From an uncultured Akkermansia sp. (GTDB lineage: Bacteria > Verrucomicrobiota > Verrucomicrobiia > Verrucomicrobiales > Akkermansiaceae): DNA of 54,649 nt. Numbering within the stretch: the stretch's first letter is position 1; the number at the start of each line of letters is the position of its first letter. Positions 30,552-37,527 of the stretch are shown here, piece after piece. The notes under the pieces are model-generated. The model was not told where the DNA came from and searched no databases. It worked only from the letters and a program-made list of their open reading frames with translations. The stretch spans positions 1-54,649 of the forward strand of contig CAJKMG010000018.1 of the NCBI GenBank assembly GCA_905200945.1, in the 5' to 3' direction. The position numbers were made by a program, and so were the translations under genes.

Positions 30552-31517
30552 CTATCCGATAAAGGGTTGCAGCTTGTCAGGATTGGCCGCCAGCTTTTCC
30601 TTCTGCTTGTCATTCAGTTCGTGCCATCCCTTCACCTTGTCGCCGCTGGCCTTCGCAATAGCCTTGTTCAGTTGATCTTCCGTACAGGAAAGAACTTCCA
30701 TCAGCCGGATGTGGGGCGGCGGAACTTCTACGTCGCCTTTGCCGGGAACCTCCGCGTCTCCCAGCTGCCGCGGGGAGTCAGCAACCTTCTCGGCTTCAAC
30801 AATGTCGCCCCCGGAAATCTCCCTGGACCTGAACAGCGGCGGCTTAATATCCGGCTGGCTCTTGCCGGCGATATCCTCCGCTTCCCCCTCCACGCTCAAC
30901 CCGTTCAGGACTTCCGGGCACTCCGTCCGGGCAAAAAACGCCGCGGCCCTGTACCTGTACATCAGTTCCGGTATAGATACCCACTTGCTGCCATTCTTCT
31001 TCAGCCATCCTTCCTTATCCGCCACTTCCTCCGTCACCCATACGCCGCGGACCTCTTCGCCGGTTTCCTTCTTCGTGGCCACCAGGCGCATGCCAACCAG
31101 CCTTTCTCCATCGCGGCGTTCCTCGAACTTGATGCCGTTAAACTTTCCGCAAGTCTGAATAAGAGCGATGGCAAACTTGCCCGACCAGGAAGGAGTTCCG
31201 TGCACGACGTATAAATTCTGCATCACCATCAGCGGATCCATCCGCAGCCGCAACGCGGTATTGATGGCGATAAAACAGGAGCCGGGATTCCTTTTGTAGG
31301 CATCCGGCACCATGCTGGAGGAGGCAAGCATCTCGGCGGCCTGTGTCGCCATCTGGAACTGTTCACTGTTGGCAAACGCTCCCAGAACGGACAGTTGCTG
31401 TCCTTGCTCTTGTAAAGTCAGGGATTCTGTTGTAGGGGTATTCATGTTATTAGTATTCACATTCATGTTATTGATAACAGGCCGGGAGTCAGGGCCAACT
31501 GACCCCGGCCAACTCAT
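30552..31517 (-). CDS. recT: RecT-family single-strand annealing protein
   Basis: 321 residues from the ATG at 31517, which has GAGGAA upstream and overlaps the previous stop. The core is typical RecT: GSCFIAINTALRLRMDPLMVMQNLYVVHGTPSWSGKFAIALIQTCGKFNGIKFE, then ELMYRYRAAAFFARTECPEVLNGL. The C-terminal region (KVKGWHELNDKQKEKLAANPDKL) is helical. It would anneal single strands made by the DUF2800 nuclease. A repeated MNVNTNNMNT stretch offers later starts (31466, 31445). Confidence 0.92.
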   Translation of the reverse strand: MSWPGSVGPDSRPVINNMNVNTNNMNTPTTESLTLQEQGQQLSVLGAFANSEQFQMATQAAEMLASSSMVPDAYKRNPGSCFIAINTALRLRMDPLMVMQNLYVVHGTPSWSGKFAIALIQTCGKFNGIKFEERRDGERLVGMRLVATKKETGEEVRGVWVTEEVADKEGWLKKNGSKWVSIPELMYRYRAAAFFARTECPEVLNGLSVEGEAEDIAGKSQPDIKPPLFRSREISGGDIVEAEKVADSPRQLGDAEVPGKGDVEVPPPHIRLMEVLSCTEDQLNKAIAKASGDKVKGWHELNDKQKEKLAANPDKLQPFIG

Positions 31518-31720
31518 TGTTTCCTCATACCGTGAGGGCGGGACGGTTTTTCCAAACCGTCAAAAGCTTTCATGGGAGTGGGAGACTCTGGGCAAAACCC
31601 GGAATGCGGGCTCTTGCCGGCCTGCAGCTCGGCGTTATCCAGCTCCACCGCCAGCCAGAACAGGCACGCAGCGGAAAGACCAAAGGAGCAGGCCCCCAAA
31701 AACTTGAAAAAGGTATTCAT
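31514..31720 (-). CDS. Small membrane protein upstream of recT
   Basis: 68 residues from the ATG at 31720 (MNTFFKFLGACSFGLSAACLFWLAVELDNAELQAG), with a G-rich site before it. One membrane span (about 6-25) is followed by a polar tail. The longer frame to 31822 overlaps the HTH gene and is rejected. ATGA overlaps on both sides. Function unknown. Confidence 0.65.
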   Translation of the reverse strand: MNTFFKFLGACSFGLSAACLFWLAVELDNAELQAGKSPHSGFCPESPTPMKAFDGLEKPSRPHGMRKQ

Positions 31721-32136
31721 GCTGCAGCCCCCTTTCTTCTTCTGCGCGGGGGAAGAATATTCATATCCACTCCATTCACTTGAGGCTTCTGTGCATGATC
31801 CTGCTGGTGGATATAGCGCCATACAGACAGGGCAGGGAACTCATAGGGGCATCCGGCGCTTCCTGTTCCGGGCAACGCCTGAATGCTGCCATCCTGGACA
31901 AGGGCAAGAATGCGCTCTCTTCCCCAGCCCGTCATGAACCTTACGTCATCCAAAGTGACAACTACCTTGCCGCGGAAGGCGGCAATCGCCTGCGCCTCGT
32001 CGGAATCAGGCAATAATCCCACGCTCGCCGCCTCCGGGGAGGAAGGAACAGGAGAAGAAGCAGCCTCCTTAAGCACCCTGGCTATGGTTTCCAGGGCCTC
32101 CGCCAGACTCTTCAACGTTTTTTCATTCGTGCTCAT
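31717..32136 (-). CDS. HTH protein, excisionase-like
   Basis: 139 residues starting MSTNEKTLKSLAEALETIARVLKEA. After a helical N-terminus and a Pro/Ser linker comes VVVTLDDVRFMTGWGRERILALVQDGSIQALPGTGSAGCPYEFPALSVWRYI, a MerR/Xis-like HTH with wing. The C-terminus is basic (PPRRRRKG). It may act as excisionase or early regulator. It lies at the head of the recombination block. Confidence 0.7.
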   Translation of the reverse strand: MSTNEKTLKSLAEALETIARVLKEAASSPVPSSPEAASVGLLPDSDEAQAIAAFRGKVVVTLDDVRFMTGWGRERILALVQDGSIQALPGTGSAGCPYEFPALSVWRYIHQQDHAQKPQVNGVDMNILPPRRRRKGAAA

Positions 32137-32175
32137 GTTCGGTTAATTAAAATGGCCGCCCGGACGGGCGATTAG

Positions 32176-32229
32176 TTAAAGCTCGTGCCAGCCGAGCAGC
32201 TTCAATTCTTCGATAAGGGCTTCTTCCAT
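32176..32229 (-). CDS. Possible 17-residue peptide
   Basis: A tiny frame (MEEALIEELKLLGWHEL) lies 3 bases after the stop of the 55-residue acidic protein gene. There is no ribosome site. It may be chance. The remaining bases 32137-32175 show nothing further. Confidence 0.2.
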   Translation of the reverse strand: MEEALIEELKLLGWHEL

Positions 32230-32232
32230 AAT

Positions 32233-32400
32233 TCAGTCGTCGTAGTGGCCGTCGGGGTTATCGCACTGCTCGGCGTGATCCACCTCCCACTGGTCAATCG
32301 CTAATTCCAGCTCGTCCTTGAGGCCCTCCGCTTCCCGGATGGCGACGTATTCGCCATTCACCCGGATGCACCGGTCTTCGTCGTCGTATTCGATAATCAT
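32233..32400 (-). CDS. 55-residue acidic protein
   Basis: Starts MIIEYDDEDRCIRVNGEYVAIREAEG at the ATG at 32400 with AAAGGAG nine bases upstream. It ends ...AEQCDNPDGHYDD. The strongly acidic sequence could suggest a DNA-mimic or binding partner, but no family is recognised. It overlaps the preceding small membrane protein by ATGA, supporting real translation. Confidence 0.55.
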   Translation of the reverse strand: MIIEYDDEDRCIRVNGEYVAIREAEGLKDELELAIDQWEVDHAEQCDNPDGHYDD

Positions 32401-32546
32401 GCCCGCTCCTTTCTCATCTGTTCCAGGGTTCTGTTCACCTGGCGTATGATGTGTTTCTCTCCCAGGCTGATACCAAGCATCAGCGCGGACAGGTAGCCTG
32501 CCAGGTTAAGCAGCGTCACAACAATAAATTCAGTCCAGTTCATCAT
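32397..32546 (-). CDS. 49-residue membrane protein
   Basis: Starts MMNWTEFIVVTLLNLAGYLSALMLGISLG. One membrane span near the N-terminus is followed by a charged tail (HIIRQVNRTLEQMRKERA). The stop overlaps the next ATG (ATGA). No ribosome site is evident. Function unknown. Confidence 0.5.
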   Translation of the reverse strand: MMNWTEFIVVTLLNLAGYLSALMLGISLGEKHIIRQVNRTLEQMRKERA

Positions 32547-32598
32547 TAGTTATTTGTTGGAAATTGGTGCTACCTGCTTTCGCTTTGAGGGATAGAGT

Positions 32599-32688
32599 GC
32601 TATGAATATGGATTTCGTATTCCCTTGGCAGCATTTATGATTGTGAAATAGTCTTATTTTATTATTATTAGTCCGCTATGAATATGGA
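32599..32688 (+). repeat. Duplicated 14-bp start region with promoter
   Basis: GCTATGAATATGGA occurs at 32599-32612 and again at 32675-32688, where the ATG begins the coiled-coil gene. Between them TTGTGA (32641-32646) and TATTAT (32663-32668), 16 bp apart, form a promoter ending 9 bases before the ATG. The first copy would encode only a 12-codon peptide. Confidence 0.45.
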
Positions 32689-32869
32689 AGAATATCAATT
32701 TCAGCAATTTGTCAAAGAGTCCCTTATAGATATAAATGGAAAAATCATTCAACTGAAAAAAGATGTTGATGAATTAAAGAAAAAAACAGCAAGTAAATCT
32801 CAGGCCGAAATTATTGATCGCAAGTTGTCCGCAATTCTATCGCATCTTCGAATTCCTTTCTTTGGGTAA
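32678..32869 (+). CDS. Small coiled-coil protein
   Basis: 63 residues starting MNMEEYQFQQFVKESLIDINGKIIQLKKDVDELKKKTASKSQAEIIDRKLSAIL. It is almost wholly coiled coil and AT-rich. It is on the plus strand against the early operon and its 3' end overlaps the convergent gene by 59 bases. The promoter leaves almost no leader. No family is recognised; a short antagonist of another coiled-coil protein is possible. Confidence 0.6.
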   Translation: MNMEEYQFQQFVKESLIDINGKIIQLKKDVDELKKKTASKSQAEIIDRKLSAILSHLRIPFFG

Positions 32870-33095
32870 TCAGGCATTTGCCTTCTTCACTTCCAACTAC
32901 AAGAAACTCCGTTCCATGTAGAGGTTGCGGAGAGATGGAATATTGTATTTTTACCAGACCATCACCATTAACATAATAGCGGTAATTATTATTCACTAGC
33001 TCCTTCGCTTCCTCCACGGTAAGCAGCTTTGCATTCTTCGGTAATTCAGTATTTGTATTCATGTTTCTTTCTTGGGGGGAGGTTTTCATGTTCAT
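32811..33095 (-). CDS. Small early protein 2
   Basis: 94 residues if it starts at the ATG at 33095, which overlaps the upstream stop (ATGA). The ATG at 33062 (MNTNTELPKNAKLLTVEEAKELVNNNYRYYV) is an alternative, with AAGAAAG before it. It is soluble, with a central beta-rich part (IQYSISPQPLHGTEFLVVGSEEG). Function unknown. Confidence 0.6.
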   Translation of the reverse strand: MNMKTSPQERNMNTNTELPKNAKLLTVEEAKELVNNNYRYYVNGDGLVKIQYSISPQPLHGTEFLVVGSEEGKCLITQRKEFEDAIELRTTCDQ

Positions 33096-33286
33096 GCCGC
33101 GGGCTTCTTGGGGTTCTTTGGGCGAGGGAGATCGCGGGCTGTGGTTATTACAAACCCAAGCCTTTGAGCTTCTCGGATAAGAAGAGACTTCATCACTTCT
33201 TTGGGCCGGATGCCTTGCTCGGCATAGGCCAGCAGGCAATTCTTGATGCCGTCCTCCATTTCGCTGAATTTGATGATTGAGTACAT
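33092..33286 (-). CDS. First gene of the leftward early operon
   Basis: 64 residues starting MYSIIKFSEMEDGIKNCLLAYAEQGIRPKEVMKSLLIREAQRLGF. It is a short helical protein with a basic Pro/Lys tail (RPKNPKKPAA). It lies where cro-like genes are found, divergent from the repressor, but no clear HTH is seen. An operator-like TTTGATGATT lies within its first codons (33269). Confidence 0.6.
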   Translation of the reverse strand: MYSIIKFSEMEDGIKNCLLAYAEQGIRPKEVMKSLLIREAQRLGFVITTARDLPRPKNPKKPAA

Positions 33287-33297
33287 GGCGTGTTACG

Positions 33298-33409
33298 TTT
33301 GATGATTTATAAATACACCGAATGGTTATCGTCCGCAAGAAATAAAATCACTATATGATGATTTTATTTCGTAAGCGATTATTGACAAATCATCAAAATG
33401 ATGTATTAT
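33298..33409. promoter_or_regulatory. Divergent operator/promoter region of the T7-like prophage
   Basis: TTTGATGATTT occurs at 33298-33308 and inverted at 33387-33397. A 10/11 version is at 33354-33364. An inverted repeat with 12-bp arms, GAAATAAAATCA (33339-33350) and TGATTTTATTTC (33359-33370), lies between. A rightward promoter TTGACA (33382-33387) and TATTAT (33404-33409), 16 bp apart, points to the repressor. TTGCGG/TATTTA on the minus strand could drive the early operon. Confidence 0.7.
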
Positions 33410-33415
33410 CAACGC

Positions 33416-34216
33416 ATGACGCTGACCAAGGAAGACATTAAAAAATGGCTTAAGGCCTCTGGAAAATCCCGCGAATGGCTCGCAGAACAATGTGGGGTTG
33501 ACAAAAGAACGCTAAACAACTGGCTAAGCGTATCACGAGAAGTCCCCTCAAAAGCCCTCCTCATCATTCAGCGTCTCATGACCGAGAAGATTTCCCCTAT
33601 TCCACCCCAAGTGGAAATTGATTTCACGGACGAGGAATGGGAGGTGATAAGCGCAGCCATGACTGCCACCCAGCAAACATTTATGGAGTTTATCAACAGC
33701 GCCTTCCGTAACGCGCTCAAAGATTTTGCGGATATAGCTCTTCAAAACGCCGCCAAAGAAAAAGAAGCCGCTCGTAAGAAATTTACCCCTGTAGAAACGT
33801 TTACAGCCCCTCCCTTGGAGGCTCAGGGACGAATCATCGGCAACATTGCCGCCGGCAATCTGGCGGATGGAGACACCATTCCGCAGGACATCCGGCTATA
33901 CCGTGAACTGGAAAAAGGAGAATACCTGCTGCGCGTGAACGGTCACTCTATGGAACCTTCCATTCCGGACGGCTCCGTAGTCATCATGAAAAAATACACC
34001 ATCCCCCCCATCCCCAAACCTGGAACCATTGTTCAATACCATGATGAACGTGGGGTGACACTCAAAAAACTGGTCCGTAAGAAAAACCCGGAAACCGGCA
34101 AGATGGAATACACCCTCCATCCTATTAACCCTGCCTTCGGAGACATCGAACCCATGGACGGCGGCAAGATCTCCGGTGTTTACGTAGAAACCCTGGACAA
34201 GTGGGAAAAAATTTAA
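33416..34216 (+). CDS. CI/LexA-type repressor with S24 peptidase domain
   Basis: 266 residues from the ATG at 33416 (MTLTKEDIKKWLKASGKSREWLAEQCGVDKRTLNNWLS). The upstream ATG at 33398 falls inside the promoter. The N-terminal HTH (about 5-50) binds operators. The C-terminal S24 domain has the Ser of GHSMEPSIPDG (about 178) and the Lys of VTLKKLVRK (about 217), so the protein should self-cleave with RecA when DNA is damaged. The -10 box ends 6 bases before the ATG, so the mRNA is likely leaderless, as for lambda cI. Confidence 0.9.
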   Translation: MTLTKEDIKKWLKASGKSREWLAEQCGVDKRTLNNWLSVSREVPSKALLIIQRLMTEKISPIPPQVEIDFTDEEWEVISAAMTATQQTFMEFINSAFRNALKDFADIALQNAAKEKEAARKKFTPVETFTAPPLEAQGRIIGNIAAGNLADGDTIPQDIRLYRELEKGEYLLRVNGHSMEPSIPDGSVVIMKKYTIPPIPKPGTIVQYHDERGVTLKKLVRKKNPETGKMEYTLHPINPAFGDIEPMDGGKISGVYVETLDKWEKI

Positions 34217-34226
34217 TAATACATAA

Positions 34227-34640
34227 ATGTATATGGATATATCACAATTTGTATCAGAAACTATTAAACAAATTTGCATAGGGATAAAAGAAGCTAAGGA
34301 AGCTTGTAAAGAAAAAAACGATCCTGTGGCTCCTGTTGCGATTAAGGGAGTACGATTAGATGAAAGTGTCCAAATGATTCATTTTGATATTTGTGCTGTT
34401 GCTACAGAAGAGAAAAAAGGCGGTGGCGGAATTAGTATTCAAATACCAACAATAATAAATGGCGAAATAGGCAAAAATACAAATATACAAACTTCGTGTA
34501 CTCAGAGAATTCAATTCTCAATTCCATTTATCCCTTCTGCATGTTCTTCCGAAAAAGAAACAGCTCTTTCTCCAGAGGCCTCTAATTACTTTAGGACATC
34601 CTCAATAAGTGAAAAAAAATCTAATTTGGGTAGATATTAG
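34227..34640 (+). CDS. Small AT-rich protein, possibly trypco2-like
   Basis: 137 residues; MDISQFVSETIKQICIGIKEAKEA (ATG at 34233) may be the true start. A short helix is followed by a strand-rich region VRLDESVQMIHFDICAVATEEKKGGGGISI and a late QRIQFSIPF. The order resembles trypco2, a domain found beside trypsin-like proteases in conflict systems, but no protease is near, so the link is weak. It lies 10 bases after the repressor and before a strong terminator, so it is expressed in the lysogen. Confidence 0.65.
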   Translation: MYMDISQFVSETIKQICIGIKEAKEACKEKNDPVAPVAIKGVRLDESVQMIHFDICAVATEEKKGGGGISIQIPTIINGEIGKNTNIQTSCTQRIQFSIPFIPSACSSEKETALSPEASNYFRTSSISEKKSNLGRY

Positions 34641-34667
34641 CATCCTTTCAGAAAAGCACTCCTGTTC

Positions 34668-34700
34668 AGCCCTTAGCCTTCAGGCTAAGGGCTTTTTATT
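34668..34700 (+). terminator. Rho-independent terminator after the repressor operon
   Basis: A perfect 12-bp stem AGCCCTTAGCCT (34668-34679) / AGGCTAAGGGCT (34682-34693) with a 2-base loop is followed by TTTTATT. It ends the plus-strand repressor transcript, and the convergent nuclease gene ends 11 bases on. Confidence 0.88.
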
Positions 34701-34710
34701 AAATAAGTTT

Positions 34711-35559
34711 CTACCTAATAAGTTCAAAATTATCTAGGTAATAGGTTGCGTCTTCTTCTTTATCTCGGTTATAGATAAACAATCCTCTATTATCTTGCTT
34801 GACCTTGATTGTCATACCGGATTCTGATTTGCTTATATAACCTCCATGCAGCATTCGATCTATATCTCCATTTTGAAGAATAAGGAAGCGGTTGTTCATA
34901 TGTCCATCGCATGGATAACGGAAAACAATGACATAGAAGATATTTGCAGTAGAGCTATTAATAAAATTGTTAGGTTTGATAAAAACTGATATTTTGTCAT
35001 CCTTGAAAAAAGATGTTTTAACTTGAATAAAGAAAAATTTATCTCCTTTGGAAGCTGTAATATCAATGCCCTCATCAACAGACATAATACTTGCATTATA
35101 TCCCCTAAACAATAGCTCGCTTACAACGGAAAATTCTCCTCCTTTCCCATAAAATATCTTATCACAGGCAGAGCAGTTAAAATCTACTCGCTTATTCCCG
35201 GAAGAAGAAATAGCTGTCCTTGGAACTCCTATGGGAAGCTCCGGCTGGACAGCCACCTTGATAATCGGTTTATTTTTTGGGGAAGGTTTGAGTTTGTATA
35301 AACCTTTACGGGCTTTTCTGGTTTTTGGATTTTGCACCTTAGCATAAATGGGAGACTTGCTTCTGACATTAGCAGCCAAAAAAGCATTCACTTTCTTCTT
35401 TATTTCGTCTAGGTTGTAATCCTTAAACTCGGAAATATTTTGAATAATGCTTTCTGCAATTTCATTCACATGCACCTCTTTCTTACCAAGAGTCTTAAAA
35501 CAAATTGAAACAGCTTCTTTGATCTCCATGTTTTCTGTATAGATGTCGTTTCTTTTCAA
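34711..35559 (-). CDS. HARE-HTH fused to a PD-(D/E)XK nuclease
   Basis: 282 residues starting MKRNDIYTENMEIKEAVSICFKTLGKKEVHVNEIAESIIQN. Residues about 11-92 form a HARE-HTH domain (...YAKVQNPKTRKARKGLYKLKP), known to accompany restriction endonucleases. The C-terminal half shows a nuclease core: GGEFSVVSELLFRGYNASIMSVDEGIDITASKGDKFFFIQVKTSF, with Glu, Asp (GIDI) and QVK as catalytic-type residues. It is AT-rich, transcribed alone and without a methyltransferase partner. Likely a host-defence or superinfection-exclusion cargo gene. A possible DNA-modification-dependent action is inference. Confidence 0.8.
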   Translation of the reverse strand: MKRNDIYTENMEIKEAVSICFKTLGKKEVHVNEIAESIIQNISEFKDYNLDEIKKKVNAFLAANVRSKSPIYAKVQNPKTRKARKGLYKLKPSPKNKPIIKVAVQPELPIGVPRTAISSSGNKRVDFNCSACDKIFYGKGGEFSVVSELLFRGYNASIMSVDEGIDITASKGDKFFFIQVKTSFFKDDKISVFIKPNNFINSSTANIFYVIVFRYPCDGHMNNRFLILQNGDIDRMLHGGYISKSESGMTIKVKQDNRGLFIYNRDKEEDATYYLDNFELIR

Positions 35560-35838
35560 GTCAATAGATTCTTTTTACTAATTTGGCTTCTTCTCCGAGC
35601 GAGGATTGCGTTGCACCTGAAGTTGAGCGCAGTAGTGGATTTGGAGGAATAAGACGGAAAAATCGTAGAAAGCTTCGCATCTTGGCCTTCGGAGCAGGAG
35701 AGGACTCTTTATTATTACTAGCTGAAAAACATAAATTATTTGTTAGGAGAATAGAAAATGCAGACGTAACAAGCATAACATATATATCTTATGAAAACAT
35801 ATTGAATGCAGAACTGAAACAACTCAAACTACATAAAT
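35560..35838. other. Unexplained stretch between nuclease and lipoprotein genes
   Basis: About 280 bases hold a GC-moderate block (35583-35725) within AT-rich surroundings. A plus frame from the TTG at 35583 and a minus frame 35776-35561 both stay open across it, but neither has a good start site or a recognised product. Part of it must hold promoters for the nuclease (leftward) and the lipoprotein genes (rightward). I cannot say which. Confidence 0.35.
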
Positions 35839-36195
35839 ATGAAGATAAAACACTTGCTGTTAGCTGGCTCCGCTCTCCTGGCCGTCTCGTGCACCACCCG
35901 TGTGGCGGACCTCACCGTTGCCTCCACCAAAAACATGGATCTGAAGCACACCGCCGGGTATACCACCACTTACAACGTCCGTTCTAAAGGGGAAGACAAA
36001 AAACATATCATCGTCTTCTTCCCAACAGGCATTCCTGACATGAAAGAAGCCATTGATAACGCCATTGAAAAAAATGGTCCAAACTGTGTTGGTCTCTCCA
36101 ATGCTACGCTTGAACGGAAATGGTTTTACATACCCTTCATTTACGGGCAGGAATCCTTCGTTGCGGAAGGTGATCCCATCATGAGAAAAAATTAA
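35839..36195 (+). CDS. Lipoprotein, TRL-like family
   Basis: 118 residues starting MKIKHLLLAGSALLAVSCTTRVADL. A lipoprotein signal with lipobox LAVSC cleaves before Cys 18. The mature part, DLTVASTKNMDL...GIPDMKEAIDNAIEKNGPNCVGLSNATLERKWFYIPFIYGQESFVAEGDP, follows the pattern of TRL-like small lipoproteins. It would be membrane-anchored in the envelope. It is the first of four plus-strand exported cargo genes between repressor and virion genes, so it probably alters the lysogen surface. Confidence 0.8.
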   Translation: MKIKHLLLAGSALLAVSCTTRVADLTVASTKNMDLKHTAGYTTTYNVRSKGEDKKHIIVFFPTGIPDMKEAIDNAIEKNGPNCVGLSNATLERKWFYIPFIYGQESFVAEGDPIMRKN

Positions 36196-36203
36196 ACCCT
36201 CTC

Positions 36204-36587
36204 ATGTTCTCTCAACAGAGACTGCTCTCTTGGGTAACGGTCACTCTTCTGGCCGTTACCCTTCCTCTTCTATCCTCCTGCTCCCTTCTTGTTCAAGGAA
36301 AGCAACCCGTTACCATCACTGCCTCGGAAAAAGACGCGGAAATTCGTGCGGACGGCGTTTATCTGGGGCAGGGCCAGGCTACGGCGCATCTCTCCAAAGG
36401 AGAAAGTCACACCATTACGGCTACCAAAGGAAACCGGACCGCTTGCGCCGCTATTAACTACAGCATATCCACCACAGGCATCCTTGACGCAGTGGGCGGA
36501 TGTCTCCTTCTATTGCCTGCCGTCGGTCTGGCAAGTGATGGGGCCTGGAAACTGGATGCAACCCATATCTATCTCAAAATGCCATGA
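36204..36587 (+). CDS. Lipoprotein with PEGA-like domain
   Basis: 127 residues starting MFSQQRLLSWVTVTLLAVTLPLLSSCSLLVQG, a lipoprotein signal with LSSC. The mature part (QPVTITASEKDAEIRADGVYLGQGQATAHLSKGESHTITATKGNRTA) is PEGA-like, a small beta domain that often lies in the cell envelope. A hydrophobic stretch (GILDAVGGCLLLLPAVGLASDG) follows. It overlaps the next gene by ATGA, showing co-expression. Confidence 0.75.
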   Translation: MFSQQRLLSWVTVTLLAVTLPLLSSCSLLVQGKQPVTITASEKDAEIRADGVYLGQGQATAHLSKGESHTITATKGNRTACAAINYSISTTGILDAVGGCLLLLPAVGLASDGAWKLDATHIYLKMP

Positions 36588-36886
36588 AAATAACCTCACT
36601 CCTTCCCTTAATACTCATCTCTCTCACTTCCCTTGCAGGCGCGCACCCTGGCGGCCTGGACGCCAACGGCGGTCACTACAACCGCAAAACAGGGGAATAC
36701 CACTACCACCGGAAACCAGCGGCCAAGCCAACAGCGGAAGAAAAAGCGTACTGGATCAGCTCAACGGGCAAGACCCATAACAAAAACTGCCGGTACTACC
36801 GGGCTTGCAAAGGGCGAGCCAGCGATACGCCCAGCGGTGTGAATTGCAAGATTTGTGGAGGAGCTAGTAAATATTCCATTCTATGA
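36584..36886 (+). CDS. Secreted YHYH-domain protein
   Basis: 100 residues starting MKITSLLPLILISLTSLAGAHPGGLDANGGHYNRKTGEYHYHRK. A signal peptide (cleavage near SLAGA) is followed by the HPGGLDxNGGHYNRKTGEYHYH motif, a His-rich segment that may bind metal. The C-terminal part has Cys pairs (NCRYYRACKG and NCKICGG). The molecular role is unknown; such proteins are common in prophages and surface cargo. It overlaps both neighbours by ATGA. Confidence 0.8.
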   Translation: MKITSLLPLILISLTSLAGAHPGGLDANGGHYNRKTGEYHYHRKPAAKPTAEEKAYWISSTGKTHNKNCRYYRACKGRASDTPSGVNCKICGGASKYSIL

Positions 36887-37494
36887 AGATTCTATATGTG
36901 ATATTTGCGGTGTGGGTATTTATTTCGGGAGTCTCATTTGCTCGAACCGAATGTTCTGTAAAAAGTGACAAAATATTAAATATACATTTTTTGAACGAAT
37001 GTGATTTTAAAATACACTTGCATGTCTCAAGTGATGAATGGCATAGATTGGTGATTTTTATACTTCCAAAAGATAAAATTAAAAAAAATATTTACCCTAG
37101 ATTTGTTACACAATATTTTTCAAACAAAGATGCAATCAATATAGCAAAAAGTTTAGAAAAATGCGCAAAATGGGCCGATATAGTGGAAGATAGTGAATTA
37201 GCAACAAATAAATTTGTTGCCTCTTACTATGCTCCATTAGAAAAAAATCCAAGAAAGTATTCGTTTGATATTTATTTTATATCCATGTTGAATGAATCTA
37301 AATCTATGATAGATGTGCTTGGAAAAACAAGTTCCCATGTTCAGTTGTTTTTTAATGATCCAGGGACAGGCAAATTTTCAATTAGAATGTCAATTGAAGA
37401 TGCAAAAGAGCTTGCTTCTATGTTTAGAGCAGTTCCAAATTTGGAGAAGCAAGCAAAAGAAAAAGTTGTTAAAGCAGACACTATCCTTAGGTAG
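36883..37494 (+). CDS. Exported AT-rich protein, unrecognised
   Basis: 203 residues starting MKILYVIFAVWVFISGVSFARTECSVKSDK. A signal peptide likely cleaves after SFA. The remainder is soluble with strands and helices (VQLFFNDPGTGKFSIRMSIEDAKELASMF) and has no known domain. Composition is strongly AT-rich compared with the virion genes, which suggests recent acquisition. It ends 33 bases before the convergent giant gene; that gap shows no clear terminator. Confidence 0.7.
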   Translation: MKILYVIFAVWVFISGVSFARTECSVKSDKILNIHFLNECDFKIHLHVSSDEWHRLVIFILPKDKIKKNIYPRFVTQYFSNKDAINIAKSLEKCAKWADIVEDSELATNKFVASYYAPLEKNPRKYSFDIYFISMLNESKSMIDVLGKTSSHVQLFFNDPGTGKFSIRMSIEDAKELASMFRAVPNLEKQAKEKVVKADTILR

Positions 37495-37527
37495 TCGCGC
37501 TTGTATATACTGGATAAGATACTTTAA

